This document shows, piece by piece, positions 35,796 to 46,796 of a DNA stretch of 64,000 nucleotides. The stretch comes from Phycomyces blakesleeanus NRRL 1555(-) (lineage: Eukaryota > Mucoromycota > Mucoromycetes > Mucorales > Phycomycetaceae): positions 124,001 through 188,000 of the forward strand of contig NW_017265140.1 in the NCBI RefSeq assembly GCF_001638985.1, written 5' to 3'. The position numbers were made by a program, and so were the translations under genes. Under the pieces are notes generated by a model. That model had not been told where the DNA came from and did no database searches. It saw nothing but the letters and a program-made list of their open reading frames with translations. How positions within the stretch are numbered: position 1 is the first letter of the stretch; every line of letters starts with the position of its first letter.

Positions 35796-37291
35796 TCAAT
35801 GCATCTGTTTGTATGTGTTTTGCACCTGCGCGCGTGTATCCTCCAACAATGTCTCCATCTCTCTCTTTTGACTTCTAACATCGTCTACTACCCGAGTCAA
35901 TCGACGCACAGCATCGCGAGCAGCCTCAATGTCACGTTCCTGCTGTCGTACTTTGGCTTCTACATCGTTCTGATCAGTCAATTGGCGGAGCTTATACTCG
36001 TACAGAGCTTCGAATTGATCTTTCAATGGTCGCGATCCAAACGCACTCGTGTCTTCCTTTGAGGGTTCGGATGCACGCTCTTCAGCATCACGAACACGGC
36101 GCTTGAGATCTTCTAGTTCGCGTTTTAGGCGATCTTCCTCTTCCCGTTTATTAGCTGACTTTGGACCTAAGAGAAAGTTTCAGAATTAAGCACAGGCCAA
36201 AAAAGAATGAAATGAAATGTGGTTTCCTATGTTTTTATTTAGCGAATTTTTCTTTACCTCTGTCGTCCCGGTACTTTCCAGTGCTCACACGGTCTCTTAG
36301 ACTTCCTTCATATTCACTTCCAAAGGCCTCCTGGAGATCAGGAGGAAGAGTTTTGGGAATAATAGTGCCTTGTTGGCGTTGAGAAAGGATATGGAAGAAT
36401 GTGAGACATTGGTCCTTAGTGATGGCGGTTGTCCGGTTAACATTCACTAGGGCCCTGTAATATAATATATATTTTAATAAACCTTAAGTTATCTCAATTA
36501 GGCTCAATTGGACTCTTTAGTTTACCAGGCATTAGTCAAGTCGGTGCGAGAGAGGCCGAGAGATGAATAGAAATCCTCAAATTGGACAACTGAATAAAAA
36601 TGGTTATATATATATATATATGTACCTGACAATATCCAATGGATACCAACTTACATTTGGCTTTCTCACTGTTATGAGCATACTTGGAATATGTGCGCTG
36701 ATAAGACTCCAGTTCTTGTGATGTCATATCCCACGAAAACTCTGGGGCGCTTTGTGGTAGTGGTGGTTGTGGGATGTTATGCTGAGGCGAGTAAGAATTG
36801 TATGGCGCATACGTGTTGGGAGATTGGTAGGCATATCCAGTTGGCTGTGCGTATACTGCTGTTTGTTGTGGTTGGATTGCAAAAAAGTGCGATTTGTTTG
36901 GAGGCACGAGATGAGGAGGTAAACTCATTGGTGGTTCAATGCCATTGATGCAGCTAAATGTGAGGTGCATGGCCACACAGAATTCTTCAAAATCAAGATT
37001 TCCATCCTTGTCTATATCAGCAAGATCCCTGTAGGTTTATATTATAAGCTTAAATGGTTGCCACCGAGACTTAGTGAGTTTACCAGATGCGTTCCAGTCG
37101 ATGAGGAGGTAGATTGGAATTCAAAAGAACATCTCTAGCAGTTGCGCCTAAAATAAAACAATAAAGATATAAACACCCTGTTCTGGATTGTAGAAAGAGA
37201 GAGATGTACCAGGCATGTAGCCATTCATTTGCCCTCTTGCTTGGAAGATCTCTGCATATTTAGCTCTCTCTGCAGGTGTAATTGGGTTCAT
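35796..37291 (-). CDS. END3: Actin cytoskeleton-regulatory complex protein End3
   Basis: End3 works with Pan1 and Sla1 in endocytic actin patches. The protein has an N-terminal EH domain ([16 protein letters not shown] to FCVAMHLTF) whose EF-hand loop [12 protein letters not shown] is intact for calcium. A linker rich in Pro, Gln, Tyr and Ser (about residues 100-160) precedes a second EH-like domain ([19 protein letters not shown] to [11 protein letters not shown]) lacking a full calcium loop. The C-terminus is a charged coiled coil with heptads such as [18 protein letters not shown] and [16 protein letters not shown], corresponding to the End3 repeats. Several introns interrupt the gene; the start exon reads [10 protein letters not shown], with the ATG at 37289-37291. 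It converges on the HAD phosphatase gene with no intervening base. Confidence 0.93.
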
Positions 37292-37667
37292 CGTCAATGG
37301 AATAATAAAAAGGACAATAATACAAAAAAAAACGTGCTTTGTTGAATTTCAAAGCGGAGCGGTTACACGAGCCAAAAATAGACATTGTCCAAGCAAAACC
37401 AACCCTTGCTTGGCTCTTTCTTTTAAAGCTTTTCCCCGACTTCTGGATAAATTTATATCTTATGGTGCTGAGACAGACAGATGTATTTTACAAGACCACA
37501 CAAGAACAGAGAGTTACCTCATCCCCACACTCGACAAATGAATATAAATATATATGCACATTTAAATATTTCCCAATTGGAATTGTATACTATATACATA
37601 CGTGTATAACACTACTAATTGTTATTGGAAAAAACACACACACACAAGAGGTTTATACAACAAAGCC
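37292..37667. other. Intergenic region between END3 and RPL36
   Basis: A 376-base spacer that holds the END3 promoter and the RPL36 3' region, both on -. A (CA)n run lies near 37634-37647. A 110-codon frame on + is a shadow without coding character. Confidence 0.55.
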
Positions 37668-38218
37668 TTAATGGCGACGGGACTCAGCAATGACAGCAGA
37701 GAGCTCCTCAATCTTCTTCTTAGCACGGAGGAAGGTACCGAGTCTCTTCTTGGTGAGCTTCTTGGCGCGCTTGTCCTTGGAGTTCTTGATCAATTCCATG
37801 ACACGACGCTCGTAGGGAGCGAAGCCAACAACCTCACGGACGATGCTGCGGACAAAGGTAGTACGCTTGGAAGCAGCCTAGATAACACAACACACAACGC
37901 CATCAGCATCACAATCTGAATTCAACATTGAAGTTTTCTTTTAAAAGAGTAATGTCGAAAATTTGTCGTTGAATTCTCTCTCTCTCTCCTCTTTCTCTAA
38001 AAAAATGGGTGGTCGGTCGTTCGATCGGTCCGTGCTTTTTTTTTTCGTCTGTGTGGTCCATCCATCCATCCATCGAAAATATGATCCATCCCCCCTTTTA
38101 AAGAATGAATGAAAATACGTACACCCTTGGTGTAAGAGGGAGTGATCTTGAGCTCACGGCGGGTGGTGATATGACCCTTGTTAAGGCCAACAGCGATGCC
38201 AGACTTGGAAGCAGCCAT
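37668..38218 (-). CDS. RPL36: 60S ribosomal protein L36 (eL36)
   Basis: eL36 is a small basic protein of the large cytosolic ribosomal subunit. Two exons on - (38123-38218 and 37668-37877) give 101 residues. Exon 1 reads [16 protein letters not shown] and ends YTKG; exon 2 begins [18 protein letters not shown], continues with the family signature [20 protein letters not shown] and ends AESRRH. The intron has 245 bases, starts GTACGT and ends ATCTAG, and contains a (TGGA)n tract read on - (38057-38074). Codon choice is strongly biased to C and G endings as in FBA1, as expected for a ribosomal protein gene. Confidence 0.97.
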
Positions 38219-38503
38219 TTGCGTATAGAAAGGAAGAGGAGGAATCCATCAGTACCAAGATGGGCCAGTACTTTTGAGTAACTTATGCGGAGACTGAACA
38301 AGGTCTGGTTCGGGCACCCTTCCTCTCCGGCTAACACACCTTAACTTTTACACTCTTGGTTTATTTCGACTACAATTACAAACTACAAATTGCATTGTCT
38401 TATGCTATCATCTCATCTACAACTGCACCGTCAAATCTGATTTGAACACCTTTTTTAAATGGCATATTATTTCAGTCAGACAAGTCTTCAAGTACAGCTA
38501 TCA

Positions 38504-40022
38504 TCACCTACCAAAAGGCCGCTGAGCAGAACCTAATGCGGGGAACTGAGTCCCCCACATGAAAGAATTCGTAAAATCCATGGCATGTTCTGCATCAGCA
38601 ATGAACCATGCCGAGCCAAATGATGAATTTTCTAAATTACATCCCGAGAAACATGAACGAGAATCCAATCGATAACCAGAAAAGTCTAAATTTGAAAGAT
38701 CCTTGTCTACAAAATGTAACAAGGTTCTTGTACTTTCAACTGGGTATACTTTCCACAGCCCCTCTATAATTGTTACATGAATATTCTGTCTTTCCCTCTC
38801 TTTATATCTATTTATTCCTTTTTAATGCCGTCTCTTGTACTTGACTACTTATATAATTATCACCTTGAGTAATGACTGATAAATTTGCCCATCTTAATTT
38901 CAAGAGGTCTAAGAAATCCGAAAAAGAGGTTAAGACGGAGATATTATTGGGTAGTGTTTGTACTTGCCTTTGATGCGATAGAACATGGCTTCTTGCATAA
39001 GTTCTTCCATTCTGGTAAAAGAACATTAATACCCATTATAATTTTATGGTCTTTTCACTTACATTTTGGAATCCTCTTGAACACTAGGAGGTATCTAAGC
39101 TTCCATTTATTATCAATATCAATATCTTTTTTTTTATTGTTTATCCATGATTGTCTGGATTTTACTTTTTTCTTCTTCTTACCCTTAAGTCCCGCAAATA
39201 ATTGAGAACAAGTCTGAAATATGTACTGTCTCTATCAATGAAATACGAGCCATCTGGATCCCTAGATATCATCCCATTTCCTTAACAAACAATAATTATA
39301 ATCATCAGGCTCTTTCCAAAAAAAAATACCCCTATCCCCCATATAAGCATACCGCTAAACATGGCAGCCAACATAGAGTTAGGATCGCGCCGTAAAGTGC
39401 TTAGCGAGGTTTCAAAGTATTGACCTCCCACATTGAGTTTTATCCTTTCCTCTTGGAGCCTCCAGACTTGGTGAATGACCGCCTTTTCATGAGTGTGGCG
39501 ATCTTGATCTGCTTCAAGAATATCCTGCCAGCCATCGAGCTCGGTTGACAATTGATCGTAGGCTCCTTCAACCTTTCCATGGAAATCACCGCTCATCTTT
39601 TCAAACTTGTCTTCGAGTGCACACAGTTTCTCTAGCTGACTAGTCATATGTTGATGTAGTGCTGTTATTTGTTCATCAATTTGTGAGATTGTGCAATTTA
39701 CAACACATTCAAATTCAGATCGTGTTACCAAGCTTCTTTGCCCTGTAAGTGTCGGTGACAAGTTTCCACTCAGGCAAGTAATCTAGAATATATACGTCGA
39801 TAATACATCACTTAGTATTACTCAACTGATATAAAAGAAAGAGAGGACTATGCCTTGGCGTATCTTGTAACCTTGGTAAACAGAACTTTGGTTTTTAGCT
39901 TCCAATGAAAGTTGGGGTGTATCGTTAGTAGGCGTGTGAGTAACTGAAGATGAGTCTTTTATTCGACTGAACCCTGACTGATCTTTAGGGTCTGTAAAGG
40001 CGTCAAAAAACGAGGCTGCCAT
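38504..40022 (-). CDS. BTB/POZ protein with pentapeptide-like C-terminus (KCTD9-like)
   Basis: The N-terminal half (about 200 residues) begins MAASFFDAFTDPKDQSGF and carries a coiled-coil stretch (QIDEQITALHQHMTSQLEKL, EKVE..AYDQLSTELDGWQD). A potassium channel tetramerisation-type BTB domain follows: IKLNVGGQYFETSLSTLRRD, NSMLAAMFSG, then after an intron DPDGSYFIDRDSTYFRLVL and EELMQEAMFYRIK. The C-terminal exon has 5-residue periodic hydrophobics (DLSNLDFSGYRLDSRSCF, then CNLENSSFGSAWF), reminiscent of pentapeptide repeats in KCTD9. KCTD proteins are usually Cullin-3 adaptors; that role is inferred. Exon joins near 39790-39830 and 38760-38950 are uncertain, including one possible GC donor. 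Start and stop (ATG 40020-40022, TGA 38504-38506) are clear. Confidence 0.75.
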
Positions 40023-41341
40023 ATTAAAAGTTAAAAGCAACGGAAGAAGGAAGGAGAGATTGAGAAACCGAGAAAATACGAATAAAATTAAATAGCTTGA
40101 GTCTATATAAGGAGTGGTGTTTTTTCTTTTCTTTTTTAGATTATTTGAAACAAATCAAATGTGTATTATCTAGGAATTTGTTTTAGTAGCTATGAGCAGA
40201 GCACATAAAATATGTAAATTCAAAGTTAAAATACCAGACTTATATTAATCATAATATAAGCACATACAAAACTATAGCTGAAGAAAAACGTTGAATTAAT
40301 CAAGAAGTTACACATTTACTAGTCTCTAACACTAGCTGATTCAACTCTATAAACAAGCTCGAGTTATCATAAAAGAGGTATATAATTTTTATTTACTTAT
40401 CATCTTTCTATATCTTTAAAAAGAAAGGGAGATACTCTGCACATGACTTACATTTGATCTTTATATTTTCAAAACAAGTTTACGAGTTAATTTTGCACAG
40501 ATAACTTCCAATGTAATTGTGTTTCCAATTGAGATGAACAACAGAGACAACTAAACATATAACTAGCAAATGAATATCTGACTCTCGCACATATTGTAGT
40601 CAATGTTAATTGTGTACCCAATTGAAATAAACGGCAGAGAAGTAGCTAAAGTTAGGGATAAAATGGCACACCATATAGAATTCAGATTTACATAAGAAAA
40701 CTTTTAGCTATCAAGACAGTTATAGAAATTTGAAAGGTTTTCATAAATTTCAACAAACGAGTAATGTAAATGGGTAATAAAATCTTAAAGTTGATAAGAG
40801 TATAAAAAACATATACGAGGCTTTAGGAAGAAATATTATCATGGATGCTAGAAGATGACTATACAATATATGAAATAAAAAAAAAAGAAACTAAACAACA
40901 AGTGCAATTATTGCTATTTTGTTTGATCCAAAACTTTCAATTTTTGTATGAGTTTGTTTGTTTTTTGTTTTAGTATCAAATATTTATAAGAATAGAATAT
41001 TTAAATAAACTTTGACGAATGGTTTTTTTTATTCTTAGAATAGTATACTTATTCATTATTAAACTGTCTCAATGGGGACGACTAGTCTACCTCGTTTATA
41101 TATATATATATATATATATTCTTTGGTGCTTGTATTTATTGGAATAGGATATATAAAAGAAACAGCAGAATATATTCAAAAGTCAAATATACCATAAAAT
41201 ATTATATTTTTAGTACGGAATTGAGTAAAAGAAAAATGATAAAGGATATGAATATCGATACTAAATAGTATCAATAATTCTCTTTATAAACAAAGCAAAT
41301 AGCTATACTGTGATTGACTTTATTTCACCCAGCCACAATAT
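40023..41341. other. AT-rich intergenic region
   Basis: A 1.3 kb spacer between the KCTD9-like start and the DNPEP stop. It has poly-A/T runs and a (TA)n tract at about 41097-41120, and no credible open frame. A near-duplicate phrase, with GTGTTTCCAATTGAGATGAAC at about 40518 and GTGTACCCAATTGAAATAAAC at about 40612, hints at a small local duplication. Confidence 0.55.
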
Positions 41342-42687
41342 TTAATCAACCTGAATACGAGCTTCTAGCTCAGCAAACTCTTCAAAGAAGACCTACAGCA
41401 CAGAAATATATAAGCATTAACGCTCACAAACCTATATCTACAGGTACTTTCTTACCTGCAACAAATTAATGCCGTGCTTCACATCATCTGTACCGCCAAC
41501 TTCACGAATTGAATGCATACTCAATTGAGGATTACCAATATCTAAAAAAATGGCAATTATAACATAAGCTCAAATTAGATTTCCAATAATATTGTTGGCA
41601 ATAATAATTAGTTACTACGAAAACAGCACAGTCAGCTTACCAACAGTACGAAGACCCAACTTTGCACTTAACATGGGACCAATTGTAGATCCACAGGATG
41701 AGTCGTTACGTACAACAAATTCCTATAAAACACAGATATTCTTTACATTAGTTATGTCTGTTCTTTATTTAAATTAAGAACCTTTGTATACGTACTTGAA
41801 TAGGAATAGAATGTTTCTTGGCCAGTTCCTTCAATACCAAGCTAGTCATAGCTGTGGTAGCATAACGCTACAGAGATAATATACATATAAATATTACAAG
41901 ATTATAAAAAATAATAATTCCCATTTACTCATTACTATGATTGCTTACCTGGTTAGCGTTGACCTTAATAACAGTTCCTTTGTGCATCTGAGGGCGGTGG
42001 TTCTCTTCGTGCTTGTCCGAATAGTTGGGATGAACAGCATGTGCCATGTCTGCACTGATCAAAAGACTCTTGTGCATAGCTTCCTCAAAGGCAGTCGAAG
42101 AGGCAGAAACATTCATAAGCTGAGTGTTTGCCAATCGTTGGAGAGTGACTGGTAAAAGGTTTGAATCTGCACCATGAGCAGTCTGACTACCGATCTCCTC
42201 ATTATCAAACAGAGCCACAAGGCGAATATTAGTATCATTTTCAACATCCTTGGAGCGGATGAGAGCTTGGATTGAGCAAAAAGACATTTCAAGGTTGTCT
42301 AGGCGAGGAGAGAAAATGAATTCATTGCAAGCACCGCCGATTGTAGAAGCCTATTCGAGATAAAAAAAAATCTTTAGATTCTTCTTGCATTTTGTGAATA
42401 TGTGTGTAAGTGTCTTTGTTTTACCTGAGTATCGTAAAGAGCAAGTTCAAAATCACGAATCTGATCAGCTATATACACAGATAGAAAAATAAAGCGAGGT
42501 AAAGTTTTAAAGCTATAGTTTAAGTAGTATCCCATTTTTCCTATATTCTTCAAAACTTACGGCCAACATTCATCTCTTCTGCCAAGATTCGAATCAACAG
42601 AGGGTGATGGGTGGCATCTGCTTCAACACCGTCTGTCGCATCTGAGCCGCTCAATGCACTACATAATCTCAAACATTGAGTGACAGC

Positions 42688-42723
<36 letters not shown>

Positions 42724-43818
42724 GCTTTAGTGGCAGTGGCCAAGACAGGTGCCAATTGAGTCTCCTTGTTGAACTGGAACTATATATTCACATAATTCAG
42801 ATATTTGATACTATTTATTTTTGCGTTTAAATTTTACTAACAGTATACTTACACCATCATTAGTACTACGATCCAAATGAATGGCAAGTGTTGGAATGCG
42901 CAAGAGAGGTCTTTAAACAAACAAAAGTTACATAAACAGAAGTATGCTTAGTATGATCAATATGCCACGCCCATATTTTCATTTAACTATCCATTCATGA
43001 TTATTTTACCTGTCAATCTTGACGAGGGTATGCTTAAAAGTACCGTCTTCATGTGAGACCAAGACACGACCAGCAATGCTCAGATCTCTATCAAACCAAG
43101 TGTGCCTAAAAAAAAGACGATATTTATTACAAACCACAATGTCAAGAAAAAGCAGAATAAAGAATTTAACCCACCAGATACCGCCACCATATAACTGAAC
43201 ACCAACTTCCAAGTAGCCACTCTTTTCTTTTTTGGAGACCGGCTTGATCTTGAGGCAAGGTGAGTCTGTGTGAGCACCAACCATTGAGAATCCGTTTCCA
43301 GGCTGGTACTTTCCACCAACAATGAAAGCAACAATCGAGGATCCATTGCGGGTGAAATAGTACTTTCCGTTCTGTTCCAAGACACCGTTGTTCCAGCTGT
43401 CACGTTCTTTGATTTCTTTGAATCCAGCCTAGATATTAATAAGAGCGTTAATTAATACAGCACAATTATCTTATTAATATTAATACTTCTTTTTTTTGCT
43501 TGTCAACTATGTTCTACTTACAGCCTTCAAAAGAACAGAAGCCTCATGAGTAGCATGGAATGGAGAAGGTGACTTGTTAACAAACTCGATAAAGTCAAGA
43601 GCTATATAAATATTCAAATTATATTAGCAATAAGATGTGAAAATAGGTAACGGGCATAAAGCATAAATAAAAATTAATGAGTAGGTGCGTGTGTGTGCGT
43701 TTGACTTTACCATCTTGGGGAATATCAGACTTGAGCTAAGAGAACCAGAATGAGCTTCTATTTTTTATAGAATATCGGAAGTATTTATCAAGACAAAGAA
43801 ATTTAACGTTACCAACAT
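41342..43818 (-). CDS. DNPEP: Aspartyl aminopeptidase (M18 family)
   Basis: This cytosolic or vacuole-targeted zinc metallopeptidase removes N-terminal Asp or Glu from peptides; the yeast orthologue is Ape4. About 12 exons on - are visible. Key segments in order: SDIPQD..LDFIEFVNKSPSPFHATHEA; metal ligand block GFSMVGAHTDSPCLKIKPVS; WFDRDLSIAGRVLV; RIPTLAIHLDR; ASTIGGACNEFIFSPRLDNL; the catalytic glutamate block VALFDNEEIGSQTAHGADS; MAHAVHPNYSDKHEENHRP; and FVVRNDSSCGSTIGPMLSAK with the last ligand near DIGNPQLSMHSIRE. All metal and catalytic residues are present. The first coding exon is only six bases (ATG TTG, 43813-43818), spliced to CTCAAGTCTGAT. A long (ATT)n tract lies in one intron. 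Confidence 0.93.
42688..42722. repeat. (ATT)n microsatellite in DNPEP intron
   Basis: About eleven uninterrupted ATT units lie in an intron of the aspartyl aminopeptidase gene. It is a candidate polymorphic marker. Confidence 0.9.
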
Positions 43819-45186
43819 GGTGAAAAATACAAAAAAGAAGTTATTGAAAGAAAGGTTTTGGTTTGACGCGGTAAAAAAGAAGAAGAAAATAAAGAGAAGA
43901 AAAAAAAGGGAAGAAGGCGTATGCAAGTTTAAGCGCGGGAAAAATCACGTGTTTGAGGTGATACCCAAGCGAAAGGCACCTGGATCAAATTTAGTGTGAC
44001 CAAGATGCCAGATGATGTTCATGGCTTACAGACGCTCACAAAAATTCGAAGCTCCTTACAATATGTGTAGCATATAATTGTCTACTAGAGATACTTTCAG
44101 TACTTTATTTTACTGAATTAAATATCGAATATTACATATATTAGAGTCTTCAAAAAAAAATAAAAAATAAAAAAATAGGCGTATTGCTGCTACTTTTATT
44201 ATTTTTGAAATACACAAAAGTCAATTGCCTAGAATAGACTTTTATTCCATATATAGTAATCTTGGCAAACAATGGAGTTTGTGTGTAGCTATCAATAAAA
44301 AAAAGAAACGTATCCTTTTTTTTTCAACTCAATATTTTTGCTGGCTGAATACTGTATTTTGATTATTAGCCAGTTCTTACTATATTTCTCAAAAACACTA
44401 ATAAACTAGAGCTTGCAACTCTCCACAGAAAGATAAAAATACACTATTTTTCGCACATTGAAAAATATACTTCCTTGAATATTCAATTAAATTTACAAGA
44501 TTGATTTTTGGTTTCGTATACAAAAGCTGCCTACTTTTATTTGTACTACTAAACATCAATTCTCAACAGTAGAACTGAGATATGTTCTTATATAGGGTCA
44601 GAATATACTGAGCATTTCGGTCGAAAACATTGTGATATCTTTAAGTAAACCAAGACACTAACTTTAAATGCACAAGACTTGTAAAAACCAAATTGTCAAG
44701 ACAATACAATTATTCACCAGGATTTTATTTCTCACTATGCCCGTTAGTTTTCTGTTATTTTCCTTTTTTTTTTTTGCAAAGGTGTTATACTTTTGAAAAA
44801 TATCTTTTTATACGTTAATGCTTATATCCGATTACACCATACTGTTTTGATGTCAAATGCTAGTGTGCATTAATATCATCAGAAGTCTGTTTCTTTCCCT
44901 ATAAGCATAGAACTGTATTATAGTTAAATATACTTTACCATAGAAACCAAGCAACATTTATCTCCGCATATTCAAGCTATTCTTATTTGTTTATTCTAAA
45001 AAAAGTATAAGCAGATTAAATATTTCTACCATAAATACAACGCTATAAATATGTTGAAATAAAGTACAGATAATCACGAAAGTCCTAAATCACAATATAG
45101 CGCACTAGCTTACATATATATATAAAAGATTTTTTTAATAAAGATAACGTGAGACTTTGAGTTTAATAAATCCTTGGGATAATAAA
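43819..45186. other. Intergenic region between DNPEP and RING-CH gene
   Basis: About 1.4 kb of AT-rich DNA with poly-A and poly-T runs. A lysine-rich 60-codon frame at 43817-43999 on + is composed of low-complexity A-rich sequence and is not a credible gene. It includes the DNPEP promoter. Confidence 0.55.
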
Positions 45187-46796
45187 CTAGTGCCGTTGTT
45201 TGATTTCTGAATAGTTTCTGATGCGCCGAGATTGATGTTGTCGAATGACTGAATGTGCATACCACATATCAATAATATCCTAGGAAACAGGTAAATGTTA
45301 ATATATGTAACGCATAATACACATTTACATACAGCTGAAACCACCAGAATACATCCACCTAGAATCGTACGATGAAATGGCGCCGGGAAATAGCGTTTTA
45401 CAGGCTTGAAATATGTCAACAAGCTAAATAAATATGCATAGACATATAAGTGAGTTTTGGTGTACATCCCCTCTTTTTTTTTCTTTTTCTTTTAAAAAAA
45501 GGACTTAAAACTCACTTTCCAAGTGCAGAACCTGTAAAGGGAAGTAAAAGTGCACACATAGAGGACAATAATATATCTGGCATTCTGCGTGTCTCAATTT
45601 CATCGATTTGTATATCGTTAATGGGTTGAATATCTGAATACGAATTTTCATTATTTTGCTCTATATTTGATAGCTGTGGTGTACTCGAGGATGCATTTAA
45701 TCCCAAAGATTGGCGTGGAGAGCTGGATCTAAGCATAGATCTACGCACAACTAATCTGTATGTAGCATTTCGGGCAGAAACATAAACCATTCTATATGGA
45801 ACTGTAAATATACATAATCGTATAGATTATGACAGCGTCTTTATATAATATCACATACCTCACCATAGGATAACCTATTACTACATCAAAGACTGATGGT
45901 GGCCAGTTGAGACTGGGCCGTCTGTAGGATCTTGACGCCATACTCATGAATGTAAATGCAACGAATGGATATACATTGGCAAATGGAAATATTGAGGTCA
46001 AGAGTGTGGCAGGAATTAAAGGAAGTCCTACCCACGCCCTCCACGTCCATTGTGCTGGATTTCCGATCAGGCGCTCACTATCTTTTGGACCCATAACGGT
46101 GACAACTGTAAATGCACCGAGAGTTGTTGCTGCAATTATTATTGAACACCCAATCGTGAATCCAAAGAAGTAGGGTGCAATAGTAGATAGTGCACGTTCT
46201 CCAAGTGTTATCATAATGTATGAAAGACTGGTTTTTTGTTGAAATGAATAAGGAAAAGCACACTGTGGACAGGTGACCTAAAAGAAGTTCGAGGATGATT
46301 ACTATTTGAATTATTATAATTATCTAGTTATTCTGGTATATTTCTCTTTCTCTCTCTTACTCATAATTTATTTATTTATTACCTGTTTAAGGGGCTCCTT
46401 TTTTTGACTCTCGAACATCCAACGCAAAAGACACTTCTCGTGTGCAATCAGGGAACATTGACATGGGCTCACCCAGCGACCTTCAGAATCACCATCTTCT
46501 CCAAAGCAGATCCAACATCGTCGCTCATTATACTCTGTCTCGGAGTAAGTAGGTTGGTCTGGTGTTGTAATAGCTGATCGTGAAGAAATGGATGTCTGTA
46601 CTTTATCTGATGTTTCTGATTTCTGTTGTTCTGTGTTTAAGGTTGATGGAGTTGAAGAAGAGGATGGTGATCTCGGTCCTACAGATGAAAAGCTTGACTT
46701 CTTATTCACACTATTGCTCGTAGAACCTGGAAAATTAGCCGTATATTGTCTAGAAGGCTCGGTCGGTAAAGGACTTGAAGACTTGAAATGAGACAT
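45187..46796 (-). CDS. RING-CH E3 ubiquitin ligase resembling MARCH5
   Basis: Five exons on - (46383-46796, 45859-46277, 45516-45791, 45333-45423, 45187-45279) give 430 residues with matching phases. A Ser/Thr-rich N-terminus precedes a RING-CH (C4HC3) domain: RCWICFGEDGDSEGRWVSPC, then CQCSLIAHEKCLLRWM and VTCPQCAFPYSF. Several transmembrane segments follow, among them FGFTIGCSIIIAATTLGAF, GLPLIPATLLTSIFPFANVY and a late pair around LLSSMCALLLPFTGSALGKL. The phrases LGERALSTIAPY, HRTILGGCILVVSA and a C-terminus with RIRNYSE resemble human MARCH5, an E3 ligase of the mitochondrial outer membrane that controls fission and quality control. I infer the same location and E3 activity. Between the RING and the last membrane pair there is a low-complexity Ser/Asn insert. 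Confidence 0.87.

Noticed and set aside
43817..43999. 60-codon lysine-rich frame on +
   Set aside because: It is low-complexity A-rich sequence that opens within the first exon of DNPEP on the opposite strand.
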